This document shows, piece after piece, positions 45,053-55,010 of a stretch of DNA of 64,000 bases. A program made the position numbers and the translations under genes. This stretch comes from Linnemannia elongata (Eukaryota > Mortierellomycota > Mortierellomycetes > Mortierellales > Mortierellaceae). The notes beneath the pieces are model-generated. The model saw only the letters and a list, made by a program, of their open reading frames with translations, made no database searches and was not told the DNA's origin. The DNA is taken from the NCBI GenBank assembly GCA_036320915.1, contig JAXBDG010000011.1, positions 2,068,501-2,132,500 on the forward strand, read 5' to 3'. Numbering within the stretch: the stretch's first letter is position 1; each line of letters opens with the position of its first letter.

Positions 45053-46249
45053 ATGAAGTGCCTTTCCCTCCTCGTTGTCGCCGTCTTGGCCTTCGGCTCG
45101 ACCGCCGACGCCGGCACCTTTATCTCCAACAGCCACAACAAGGCCAACGCCATCCCCGAAAAGTACATCGTCGTCCTCAAGGACTCCAACGCCGTCAACT
45201 CGTTCGAGCCCAAATTCAACCAGCTCTCGCACCGCATCCAGAACGGCCGCAACGGTGGCAAGGCCCCCAAGATCAACCACCGCTTCAAGGCCATCCCCGG
45301 TTTCACCGTCGAGGGTGACCGTGCTACCCTTGATGAGCTCCTCAAGCTCGACGAGGTTGATTACATCGAGCAGGACTCGATCGTCTCCATCGTCGGCACC
45401 CAGCAGTCGCCCCCATCCTGGGGTCTTCCCCGTGTCTCCCAGCGCGGCCGTGTCGCCCAGGGTACCTCGTACAAGTATGCCAACTCTGCCGGAGCTGGTG
45501 TGACCGCCTACGTTGTTGACACTGGTATCAACACCGCCCATGTCGACTTTGGCGGCCGTGCCAAGATGGGTAACAACTTTATCCAGGGCTCGCCCAACAC
45601 TGATGAGAACGGTCACGGTACCCACGTCGCCGGTACCATCGGAGGAAACACCTACGGTGTTGCCAAGAAGGTCAACCTCGTCGGTGTCAAGGTTCTCAAC
45701 CGTCAGGGCTCTGGTTCCACCTCTGGAATCGTCGCTGCTCTTGACTGGATCGTCAGCGTCAACAAGGGCAAGAAGGCCGTCGTCAACATGTCTCTTGGTG
45801 GTGGTGCCTCCCGCGCCTTGAACGATGCCGTCGGCCGCCTTTTCCGCGCCAACATCCCCGTCATTGTCGCCGCCGGTAACGACGAGAATGTCAACGCCTG
45901 CTCTGGTTCCCCCTCCGGTGCCCCCCAGGCCCTGGCCGTCGGTGCTTCGGATGTCAACGACAACATTGCCACCTTCTCGTCCTTCGGCAAGTGCGTCAAG
46001 ATCTTTGGCCCCGGTGTCCAGATCACCTCTGCCTGGATTGGATCCAAGACTGCCCGCAACACTATCTCCGGAACCTCGATGGCCACTCCCCACGTTGTCG
46101 GTGTCGCCGCTTTGTACATGGGTGCCGGTAAGGCCAACGGTGCTGCCCAGGTCTACACCACCCTCCAGTCGACTGCCACCAAGAACGCCGTCAAGGGCCG
46201 TCTCCGTGGCGAGGCCAACCTCTTGGTCTTCAACGGCGGTGGAAAGTAA
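45053..46249 (+). CDS. Secreted subtilisin-like serine protease (S8, proteinase K type)
   Basis: A single exon of 398 residues. A signal peptide covers about 1-20 (MKCLSLLVVAVLAFGSTADA). An inhibitor I9 propeptide follows (about 36-112: KYIVVLKDSNAV to VDYIEQD) and is normally removed on maturation. In the S8 domain the triad is visible: Asp156 in VVDTGIN, His188 in NGHGTHVAGT and Ser342 in SGTSMATPHV, with oxyanion Asn276 in AAGND. The length and order match fungal extracellular proteinase K-like enzymes, so it should act outside the cell in protein digestion. Codon use is strongly biased to C-ending codons, unlike most neighbours, which suggests high expression and explains a long antisense frame. 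A TATA box lies 200 bp upstream. The gene converges on the Nudix gene with a 269-bp spacer. Confidence 0.96.
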   Translation: MKCLSLLVVAVLAFGSTADAGTFISNSHNKANAIPEKYIVVLKDSNAVNSFEPKFNQLSHRIQNGRNGGKAPKINHRFKAIPGFTVEGDRATLDELLKLDEVDYIEQDSIVSIVGTQQSPPSWGLPRVSQRGRVAQGTSYKYANSAGAGVTAYVVDTGINTAHVDFGGRAKMGNNFIQGSPNTDENGHGTHVAGTIGGNTYGVAKKVNLVGVKVLNRQGSGSTSGIVAALDWIVSVNKGKKAVVNMSLGGGASRALNDAVGRLFRANIPVIVAAGNDENVNACSGSPSGAPQALAVGASDVNDNIATFSSFGKCVKIFGPGVQITSAWIGSKTARNTISGTSMATPHVVGVAALYMGAGKANGAAQVYTTLQSTATKNAVKGRLRGEANLLVFNGGGK

Positions 46250-46518
46250 ATATCTCTTCCCCATTGTATTATTTCATAAAAAGGCGAGTGTTCAGTGTTC
46301 ACTCCCTTTCTCTTTTGTACCATTTTCCACAAAAAAAAAAAATTCAAAAAATCCACTTCTTCATGTAGCATAGACTGTTCATGCATCCATTACCCACAAA
46401 ATAAAAACACATACCACCACATGTTGTTTCACATACATACATACTCCTTGCCTTCTGCTTGGTTGTTTCGATATCGCTGCTTGCTTATGTGCTTGTTTAA
46501 TGGTGAGTCCTGGGAGTC

Positions 46519-47680
46519 TCATGGAAAGCGGGTATTCAACCATGTCTGCTCTGCTTGAGTAATATCATTCCAGAGCCAGACATCGTCTAGTGACTTGTTG
46601 ACTATCGGTTCTGGCCAACCCAACTCTCTCTTTTCCTTCTCTCCTTTGTGATCATGACCATCTGCCAAGTAACATCTACCCTCCAAACCCAACTGCCGCG
46701 CATAGTTCTCCAACCTCTCCCCTTCCTCTCCTTCCTCTCCTTCCTCGCCACTCCTCCCAGAACCACCAAGAGACCGATCGCCAAACTGAACACATCGCCT
46801 CGGAAGGTCCTCGACCCAAATCTCCTTGACAGTCTCCCGCTGCGCATTCAAGGCACCCTCTTCAACACTCGTCCGCGTTTCATACCAGTAGACGCCTCGG
46901 AAGGGTCGATCGGCCAACATGAACGGGTACCAGACCTTGTGGTTGATCCGCATGTCCTCCCAGGGGAGCGCGTCGATGTCCCACCATCCTGGGGCCATCT
47001 CATCACTTGCTTGGAACTCTGTTATCCTTTGGCAGCTGGTTTTGGCGATGGTGTTCTTGGGTGGTTGCACAAGATCAGAAGCAGGGGCGACTGAAGGATC
47101 AGGAGCAAAGGGCTGTAAAGAATGTGCCTTGTAAACGATCATAACATCTCGATATGCAGGTTCCCTGACAGCACTCTCGGGATTCGACTCAACAACCCAC
47201 TGAATGGATCCAATTGCGAATAGAGGCGCCTTCATAAACGCCTCCTCTGCAAGTTCACGTGCTGCTGATTCTATGATGGTTTCAAGCCCCTTCTCGACTT
47301 TACCACCAAATCCGTTCCATTGTCCTAATAGCGGACCGCGTTGTTTCTTTCCAAGGAGCAGCTGTTTGGTTATAATCGGTGGTGAATTAAGGAGAGAGGA
47401 GTAAGTGTCGAGTTGAAGATAAAAAAGATAAAATTGCGTTTTATGATTGTTTGTGAAGTCGTCATGTATGTTGTTGGAGTGTAGGGGGTACCTGGTTGTG
47501 TTCGAGGTCGTGAATAAAGATTAGGGTGAATATTTTCCGGATGGGGAGGAAGGACAGGTCGAATGCGAAATCCGAAGGATCAGTTGTAGTTGTTGTCGGA
47601 ACCTTATTGCCATGGCCATGGCCATTGCCGGGTTGTGATGGTGAACTCTCCTGGTCCCGGTGTCCTTGCGAAGAGGTCAT
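46519..47680 (-). CDS. MTH1-like Nudix hydrolase with long C-terminal extension
   Basis: Two exons, 47680-47492 and 47361-46519, give 343 residues. MTH1-type enzymes hydrolyse oxidised purine nucleoside triphosphates such as 8-oxo-dGTP. The join IHDLEHNQ|LLLGKKQRG and the block WNGFGGKVEKG match the MTH1 subgroup. The Nudix box spans about 82-104, with REL-EE (Arg98, Glu99, Glu102, Glu103). It has one extra residue between the glycine and the first glutamate (KG-L-ET), and the usual glycine after the glutamate pair is replaced (EEAF). The substrate-site block WWDIDALPWEDMRINHKVWY follows, then FRGVYWYE. The protein is about twice the length of human MTH1. The extra length is an N-terminal Ser/Gly/Thr segment, an acidic Glu/Gly loop and about 70 C-terminal residues. 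The intron is 130 bp. Activity is inferred. Confidence 0.87.
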
Positions 47681-48116
47681 GAGTGAGTTCGTGGACGCGT
47701 GAGGGTTCTGGAAGAGTGGGTTGAGAAGAGGGAAAAGTAGTAAAAGGGAAGGGTACTCCTTCCTTCAAAGTTGTCCTTTCTTTTCTTTGCCTTTGTACTC
47801 TTCGTTGAGTCAATGCACCCCTTAACCTTCGATGCGCAGAGGCATCGGTCGGATGCATCGACAGCGACACGGTAGACATATGTCTGTAGCAACGAAAGAG
47901 GAACAACATGACAAGGTAACAATCAGACGAAAAATAAAGAGGCAAACAAATAGTGAATGTTTAGAAACAGGGGGAACGTCCTTCCCCTTTTTATGTAAAG
48001 TGGTTGATGATGGTGGTGGTGGTAGTGTTGGTTGTAGATATCGTAGAGATGAGTGAGTGTATGTTATTGTGTTGTGCGGTGTGGTGCGGGTCAACTGTAA
48101 GAGTACATTCTGGAAT
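47681..48116. other. Upstream region of the Nudix gene
   Basis: 436 bp between the Nudix start and the stop of the mitochondrial coiled-coil gene, both on the minus strand. It is AG/CT mixed with a GGT repeat near 48010-48030. No gene is seen. Confidence 0.4.
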
Positions 48117-49305
48117 TTAAACGGCCTTGGACTGCTGCTGGACCTTCTGGAGATCCATCTCGAGGCCCCAGACGTGGGACTTGAGCTCGAGGTGCTCAAT
48201 GTTCAAGCCATCATAAACCTTCTTGACCTCCGACTTGAGCTCGCTCAACTGTTCTACGGTCGCGGTCTTGCTCTTCAAGGTCTTCAACTCGGCCTCAACC
48301 GACTCGATCTTCTTGGCGTAATCGCGGACCTATTTGACAGGTTCAGTGGTAATATGAGTAGATATTGTTGTTAGAAGGCGGTGATCCCGAAGACACTTGG
48401 TCTGCTCTTGAATGCAAGCCCCGTATGTGTATGACAGAGAGAAAGATACCTTGTTGGTGGAGGCCTGCAAGTCCTCGACGCTGCTCAACAACAAGTTGGA
48501 GGCAGTCTGGTATTCCTCCAAGAGGTAGTAGTAACCAGCACCGCCGGCAGCAGTGGCGCCAATCAAGAATCCAAGAATACTATTTCGTGTCAAAAAGGGT
48601 CGTGATAAGGTCAAGCCGTTAGATACTCTGACTGTAACATCCTGTAGCGATTGAGAGGCGCGCTCCTAGGTTCTTGCACAATGGAGTAGAGTAGAGTCTT
48701 CTGTGATCTCAAATGATGTTTGCCGGGCTTGAAGTGGCGCTTTTCTATGGTCCTCGGCCGTTGTTCCTGATATTGATAAAAAGAAGTGTCTAATCGATCG
48801 CCTCTCGTTGTAGGTTATATGCCGTCCAGTTGCGTTGTGTCCAGAAAGATGAACGAAGCAAGTGTTGTAGGAAGTGTACAAGCAAGTCGTGAGGAAGATC
48901 ACCTCCACGGTCTTGCGTGTGTCCAAAAGACACAGTATATTTCCTTTGCCTTCCTGTTCCTGAAACGACACTGGCAACACGTCTACACAGATCCGTTTTG
49001 TGCTAAACAGGACATAAATCGGTCGTTCCTTCTCATTCCCGAACTCCGATTCGTGCTTGACGTAGGTCCTGTGTGCGATCTCTTGTTCCTTGCCCAAGCT
49101 CATGCTAATAAATAAGCCTGAGAAGGAGTAAAGTAAGCTGTTGCAGATGTGTGAGTCTGTGTGATGATTACCCTCCACGGAATCCACCGACGGGGCGCTT
49201 GTAGTTAACAACGACAGGAGCAGACTGCTCGGTACGCGCCACGACAGAGCTGGAGAAGTGGCGACGCGAGGCGATGCGCAAGGTGGTGGCGGCGGCGGCT
49301 TGCAT
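48117..49305 (-). CDS. Small mitochondrial membrane protein with coiled coil, unknown function
   Basis: Three exons, 49305-49172, 48579-48450 and 48329-48117, give 158 residues. The N-terminus is a mitochondrial presequence (alanine- and arginine-rich, TLRIASRRHFSSSVV, no acidic residue). A conserved-looking RPVGGFRGGILGFLIG block leads into one transmembrane helix (GATAAGGAGYYYLLEEY). The rest is a coiled coil (SSVEDLQASTNKVRDYAKK, LSELKSEVKKVYDGLNIEH, HVWGLEMDLQKVQQQ). Similar short proteins of unknown role, with a presequence, a GGFRGG motif and a helix, occur widely in fungi. An inner-membrane location is inferred. The first intron is 592 bp and the second 120 bp; phases join exactly (GG|T and AAG|GTC). 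The stop is TAA at 48117. Confidence 0.82.
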
Positions 49306-49909
49306 TATGAAAGTTGAAGAGGAAGAGTGGGGAGGGAAGGAGAGGAAGGGGCGTGAAAGTTGGAAGTAGGGGTATGTGATGGAATGGGCAGGGCTGATGA
49401 TTCGCGAGAAAGACGGGATCGGATCCGTTAGAAACGAACGTGTGGCTTAGCTCCCTCCCATTTTCACACCTTTTCATATGAACAATTGAACAATTGAATG
49501 GGAGCATTAAGAAGATAGTAAGTGCAGGAGAGGAGTGTATTGGACAACGAAGAAAGCAACTGGTGCTGTTCCTTAGCTTGGTGCCTCATATGGCATACTA
49601 TTCTATGTGATTATGAAAACCAGCTACTTTTGCTCGCGGGTTAATTAACACCCAGGTTCACACCTCTCGCGGGTGTAGTGCTGACGGGTATCAAACTGTC
49701 GCGAGCAATGCGCAAGGCTTCTCATCATCCTGAGTTGTACACACGGTGGCTCCCAAAGAAGAAAAAAAGAACAAGGATCCTTCTTATGTTCTAACAGGCT
49801 ATTTAAGGGGGTGGGGGTATCAATTGGTCGCAATGGTTGAATGGCAAGTGCGACACGGGTCCAGCCAGTCCGCTGGGAAGGTCAATTCCACGAGTGCCTC
49901 CTGTTCCCT
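49306..49909. other. Intergenic between two minus-strand genes
   Basis: The leader of the mitochondrial gene is AG-rich on the plus strand to about 49370. The rest is mixed sequence up to the stop of the SCOC-like gene. No gene is seen. Confidence 0.4.
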
Positions 49910-50396
49910 CTACTTGGCGCCAGCATCTCCGCGGACGGCGTTCGAGTTCATGAGGTTGGCAATGTACTGTTGAAGCATAACGTTCTCGTCCCGCTTCTTG
50001 TCGTGTTCCTCGTGCACTGTCGCCACGCGCTTCATAAAGTCTATCAATGGCAAGTACAAGACGTGGTGTGAGTTGGAAGGTATCTTGTTTCATGAGATAC
50101 ATTGGGAGACCAGTATAATTGCCGCTGAATTGAAAGTACCTCGAAGTCCTTCCTGGAGTTCAAGAATCTTGCTGTAGTAGGAGGCAGAAGTGAGAAGTAA
50201 AAGAGTGAGGTAGTGAGAGGGAGAGAAAGATGATGAGTTTGGCTTGGCTTCATAACAGTTGAGTTGTGAATGGTGAATTGTGGTTGGTAAGAATAAGATA
50301 GTTATATTACGATGTAAGGTCCTCGCTTTCGTCTTTGCCGTGGACCATGGGGAATGAGGTTGAGGCGAGGTGGTTCATGGCAACTGTTTCGTCCAT
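49910..50396 (-). CDS. SCOC/Slo1-like short coiled-coil protein
   Basis: Three small exons, 50396-50311, 50171-50140 and 50040-49910, give 82 residues. Short coiled-coil proteins of this family bind Arl-type GTPases at the Golgi, and in animals they take part in autophagy and vesicle transport. The joined product reads SEDLTSKILELQEGLRDF, then KKRDENVMLQQYIANLMNSN. This matches the family's signature of Leu-rich heptads ending in a QYI-NLM block. The join across each intron is in phase (TC|C and G|AC), and both donors and acceptors are standard. The 32-bp middle exon carries the core heptad, so simple frame scanning misses the gene. The N-terminal 28 residues are short and variable, as in relatives. 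Confidence 0.75.
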
Positions 50397-50566
50397 TGTA
50401 CGTGCCCTTGTCCTTGAATGTGAGGTTTGAGTGGTAGGTGAGTGAGAGAATGAGTGTTTTAAGAGAGAAGAGCGAGACAGAAAGAGACAAACGAAGAATG
50501 ACGGTGCTCAGCCACACCCTCTGACCCTTGGCCACCTTTTTCTTTGTGGTCCGCTCAAAAGAAAGG

Positions 50567-50598
<32 letters not shown>

Positions 50599-50948
50599 AA
50601 GTCCACAAAAAAATAAAGTCCACAAACAAACAACAACAGCGTTTGTTCTTGTCCCTTTTCTTCTTTACTCGTCATCGATTCCCCTTCCATCCCTCCCCCT
50701 TCCTCCTTTTATATAATACCTTTTCAACTACACTCACAACCGCAACAACCAAGGTACAATTACCACCAACAAGGATTCACAGCTCTACCTGGTTTAGTGG
50801 CGCGTACCGGTGAAACGGACATTTGTACACAACAACAACAACAAGAACAAGAACAATAACAATGTTGACATCATCACAAAACTACATCACTCCACACATA
50901 CTAGATTCGCACATATATACTTACACGACAAGAAAAGAGACAATAGAG
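50397..50948. promoter_or_regulatory. Divergent promoter region between SCOC-like and Fun30-like genes
   Basis: 552 bp between two genes reading away from each other. It holds a 30-base A run, a duplicated AATAAAGTCCACAAA segment just after it (about 50594-50626), then CT-rich sequence with a TATATAA stretch near 50709. The Fun30 side has a CAA-rich leader. Confidence 0.5.
50567..50596 (+). repeat. Adenine homopolymer (30 bases)
   Basis: The longest homopolymer in the window, in the shared promoter region. A-tracts of this size exclude nucleosomes and may help define the divergent promoter. Confidence 0.9.
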
Positions 50949-53900
50949 ATGAGTGCGTTGCAACGTTTACAGGAGTTCCGCTTCAAGAAGGCCCAGGAGG
51001 CTGCTGCAGCTGGAAGCAAGGCTCCCCTGACTGCCGCCTCTACCCCTAGCCCCGCCACGACCAGCAGCTACAGCAACAGCAATAGCAACAGCAGCAGCAG
51101 GAGCATCAGCAAGGAACGCGTGCCTACCAAAGGTGATCCTCATATCATCCCTGGATCGTCCGATATCGAGCTCGACAGTGACAGCGAAAGCGACATGGAT
51201 CTTCGCAGGGGCGTCCACAAGCTCTCAACCTATTCACCCGCCCGCCAAGCATCACCTAAGCCTGCCTCTGATCGCCCCATGACCTCAGTCAGAAGAACCA
51301 ACAGCACGCTCTCTGGCTCACAGTCCAGCGTAAACGCCAGCCAAACAACTCTTCCTTTCAAGAAGCTGGTCGGATCCTTCCGTTACACAGGCCAAGACGC
51401 CGATCCTTCACCGTCACCATCGGATCTCCTGAGCGACCAGGATCTTAGCAGCCCGGGACAGAGCGAGAGCGATAACGACGAACACAACAATGCCTCCACG
51501 AATGGAGGCCGTCACGGCTATACTAACGGGAACAATGACAGCAAGCCCATCAAGCGACAAATTGTCAGCAGCGATGAGGACGATGTTGTAGAGGTCAAAC
51601 CCCGAAGACGGCTTGTAAAGAAGGGTGACATGGATAGGGCTTCGACTGCTACTCCAGATGAACACGTTCCCCAACGTCGACGACTGGTCAAGCGTGCTCT
51701 TCTCGACTCGGACTCGGACTCGCATTCACCTGTCGCAAAGTCGTCCAAGCCCATTGAGATTCAGTCTGATGATGACGACAACGAAGACGTGGAGGTAGCG
51801 AGCACTCTGGACGAGATACTGGCAAAGCTGCAGGACAAGTACCCAGACGCAGATTTTGACGACCTCAAGTCAGCCCTCGACAAGGCCGACGGCGAATACG
51901 CCCTGGCTGATGGCATCCTCGCTAGCAAATTCCACAGGCTGTTTGACTTGGAAGGATCCAATGGTCAACATTCGGCTCAACGATCATCACATTCCGGCCA
52001 ACACTCTCAACAAAACCGACTCGACCGGCTGGCGCACAAGCCATCCTCGTTCAAAGCCGTCCCTTTGCCTGCCAAGTCCGTCTCGGCTCCTGTCAGGAAA
52101 CAGTCCCGATCACCCGAGAGCGAAGAGATGTCCGATTCAGCTGAAGATTCCTATGACGAGGACGGTGAACGCAACAACTACCAGGAGCAGTATCGGAAAG
52201 AAGAGCGTGCACTTGCGTTCTTCAACGAGGCGACTAAGGCAGAGTTGCTGGAGCTGACCGGATGTTCCAAGTCTCAGGCGAACAGCGTCATTGCCTTGCG
52301 GCCATTCGACACCTTTGACAACCTCTGCGTGTCTCTTCGTAAGCGAAAGATTGGCGAGAAAATTGTCACCAGTTATCTCACAACCACCGATGCCATTCGT
52401 GCGGTCGACACGATGCTGAAGTCTGTTGATCAGGTACGCGAGGACTTGGTCAAAATCTTAAACGTCTGGTGCGGTGGCGAAAACGGCAAGCTGTTCGAGT
52501 CAGGATCGAACAGCAATAGTGTGCTGGCCGATAATGCTGACAAGGCGACTGATGAAGAGGAGGAGGAGGAGCCAGGAATGGAGCTTGTCGACGTCGATGT
52601 GGACAAGGCCTCGGCAACCAAGGAAGGCAAAGAGGCCATGAGACATTTCATCCGCAAGCAACCCGGCAACATGGCGCATGGATTCCAGCTCAAGGGATAC
52701 CAGCTATTGGGAATCAACTGGCTTGCTCTCCTCTGGCGCAAGAAACTCTCAGGAATCCTTGCAGATGAGGTGAGTGTCAATCAGGGTTGTTTTTTTTTTT
52801 GGAACAAATAGTAAATACACCTGCATTGACCTGGCGATGGTCGATATTAACAACCACCCTGTTTGTCTCACGTGATAGATGGGTCTGGGAAAGACGGCGC
52901 AGGTTATTGCGTTCCTGGCGCACTTGTTTGAGAATGGGGAGGACGGTCCGTTCTTGATTGTGGTCCCTACATCGACACTCTCCAACTGGCAGCGCGAGTT
53001 TGAAAAGTTCTGCCCTGAACTAGATGTCAGATGCTACTACGGAAGTCAGGCGGAGCGGGAAGAGCTTCGATACGACCTCGACCAGGACTCGACTTACGAC
53101 GTCATTGTCACCACCTACACCATTGCGACGAGCAACGACGATCGCAAGTTCCTCAACCGGCGCAATTTCAAGGGCATCGTTTTGGACGAGGGTCACATGG
53201 TTAAGAACTGCACCACCGCGCGTTACAAGCAATTGATGTCGATCAAGTCGCCCTTTCGGTTGTTGCTCACAGGAACGCCTCTGCAGAACAATCTCCAGGA
53301 GTTGCTGTCGTTGCTGATCTTTATCATGCCCAAGTTTTTTGCGGAGCATGAGGAAGCCTTGAGGACTATGTTCAAGGTCAAGTCCGGTGGCGGTTCGGAG
53401 AAGAGTACGTTGCTGTCTAAGGAGCGTATCGTCCGTGCCCGCCATTTGCTTGCGCCATTTGTGCTGAGGAGGAAAAAGATCCATGTGCTCAAGGATCTCC
53501 CGGGGAAGGTTGAACATGTCGTCTATTGTGACCTTGGGCAGAGGCAGAGAGAACTTTATGACCAGATCATGAAATCAAGTGTATTTCAAGCTGTTTTGGA
53601 TGAGCCCTCAGATGGAGAACCGGATGCTACCGAGGAGGCCAAGGTTATAGCGGCTCCCAAGAAGTTGAAGGGGGCCGAGAAAAAGCCGTCGCAGTCCGAG
53701 TTTGCGAACGTGCTAATGCATATGAGGAAGGCAGCTGATCACCCGATGTTGTTCAGGCTGCGATACAAGGATGCAAAGCTCAAGGAAATGGCCAAAGTCA
53801 TTACTCGGGAACTTGAGTTTTGCGACTCCAACGTCGATTACATCGAGGAAGACATGTCCGTCATGACCGACTTTGAGCTCCACCGCCTTTGCAAACAGTA

Positions 53901-54764
53901 CAAGGTAAACTCCTCGTTGTTTTTATTTCATTGGTACGACACTTGTTGCGATGAACTGCTTGTGGAAAGCCGGTTTCTAACATTTGTTTGTTCCCATCGT
54001 GGTGATGCAGAGCGTGAACAAGTTTGCGTTGCCAGGAGAACCATGGATGGAGGCAGCTAAAGTACAAGAGTTGCAAAAGTTGCTCCCCAGGCTAATTCAG
54101 AAGGAAAACTCGAGGGTTCTGCTCTTCTCCCAGTTCACGATGGTTCTGGACATTCTGGAGCCGATCATGAAGACGATGGGTTACAAATACCTGCGGATGG
54201 ACGGCTCGAGCAAGTTGGACGAGCGTCAGCCGATGATTGACTCCTTCAACGACGATGAAAGTTACAAGATCTTTTTGCTGTCGACCAAGGCTGGAGGATT
54301 CGGTATCAACTTGACTGGCGCCAATATCGTCATCATGTTCGATATGGACCATAACCCACACAACGACAAGCAAGCCGAGGATCGCGCCCATCGTACGTAT
54401 TCTGACTTGTCTTGTTCCCTTTCACTTTATTTGTGTTGCTCTTAACACGTGTTGCGCTGTATCTGACATTGTTTTCAAACAAACCATCATGAAAAAAATA
54501 GGTGTGGGACAGACGAGGGAGGTGCACGTTTACAAGTTGATTGCACGGAACACGGTTGAGGAGCAGATCTACCAGATGGCGAAACTAAAGCTGAAACTGG
54601 ATCAACACGTCAGCCAGGACGATGCCGCCGCCGGGGCTTCAGCAGACAACGAGGGCTCTGCCTCTTCGGCCTCTGTTGCTGGAATCTTGAGTCTGGTCAA
54701 AAAGAACTGGAAGGCTACGCATAATGGCACCACTGATACTACTACTACTACCACTCGCATTTAA
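50949..54764 (+). CDS. Fun30/SMARCAD1-type SNF2 chromatin remodeller
   Basis: Four exons, 50949-52769, 52879-53904, 54011-54392 and 54502-54764, give 1,163 residues. The family slides or exchanges nucleosomes in silencing and DNA-end resection. The first 280 residues are acidic/Ser-rich and disordered. A CUE ubiquitin-binding domain lies at about 285-330 (LDEILAKLQDKYPDADFDDL). The SMARCAD1-type block AELLELTGCSKSQANSVIAL is near 425-445. In the helicase, Walker A reads DEMGLGKTAQ (606-615), split by the first intron. The Walker B box is DEGH (710-713), as is usual in this subfamily. The C-lobe has LLFSQFTMVLDIL, STKAGGFGINLTGAN and QAEDRAHRVGQT, the last interrupted by intron 3. MSALQRLQEF is chosen as the start; an ATG at 50862 would add 29 residues. 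Introns are 109, 106 and 109 bp. Confidence 0.94.
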
Positions 54765-55010
54765 TTTACATAATATATATCTCATTCAATTGTTTTTTAA
54801 AAAATGAAATATTTCTTTTGGAAAAAAAGTGTGAGAGGGGCGAGTCGAAAGGAGGAAAGGAAATATAAAGGAGACGTGAAGCATGGAAAAAAGGCAGTAG
54901 GATTGGGTTTGTCGTTTATTAGTTTATAAGAGTGTGTGAATGGGGTTGGAAGTATGTCGGGAAATATTTGATTATGTATAGTATGCTAGTGATCGTTTTT
55001 TGTTCTTTTT

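Noticed and set aside
44969..46264. 431-codon open frame on the minus strand
   Set aside because: It lies exactly opposite the subtilase, whose C-ending codon bias keeps the antisense frame open. It is a Gly/Asp/Val-rich string without known motifs.
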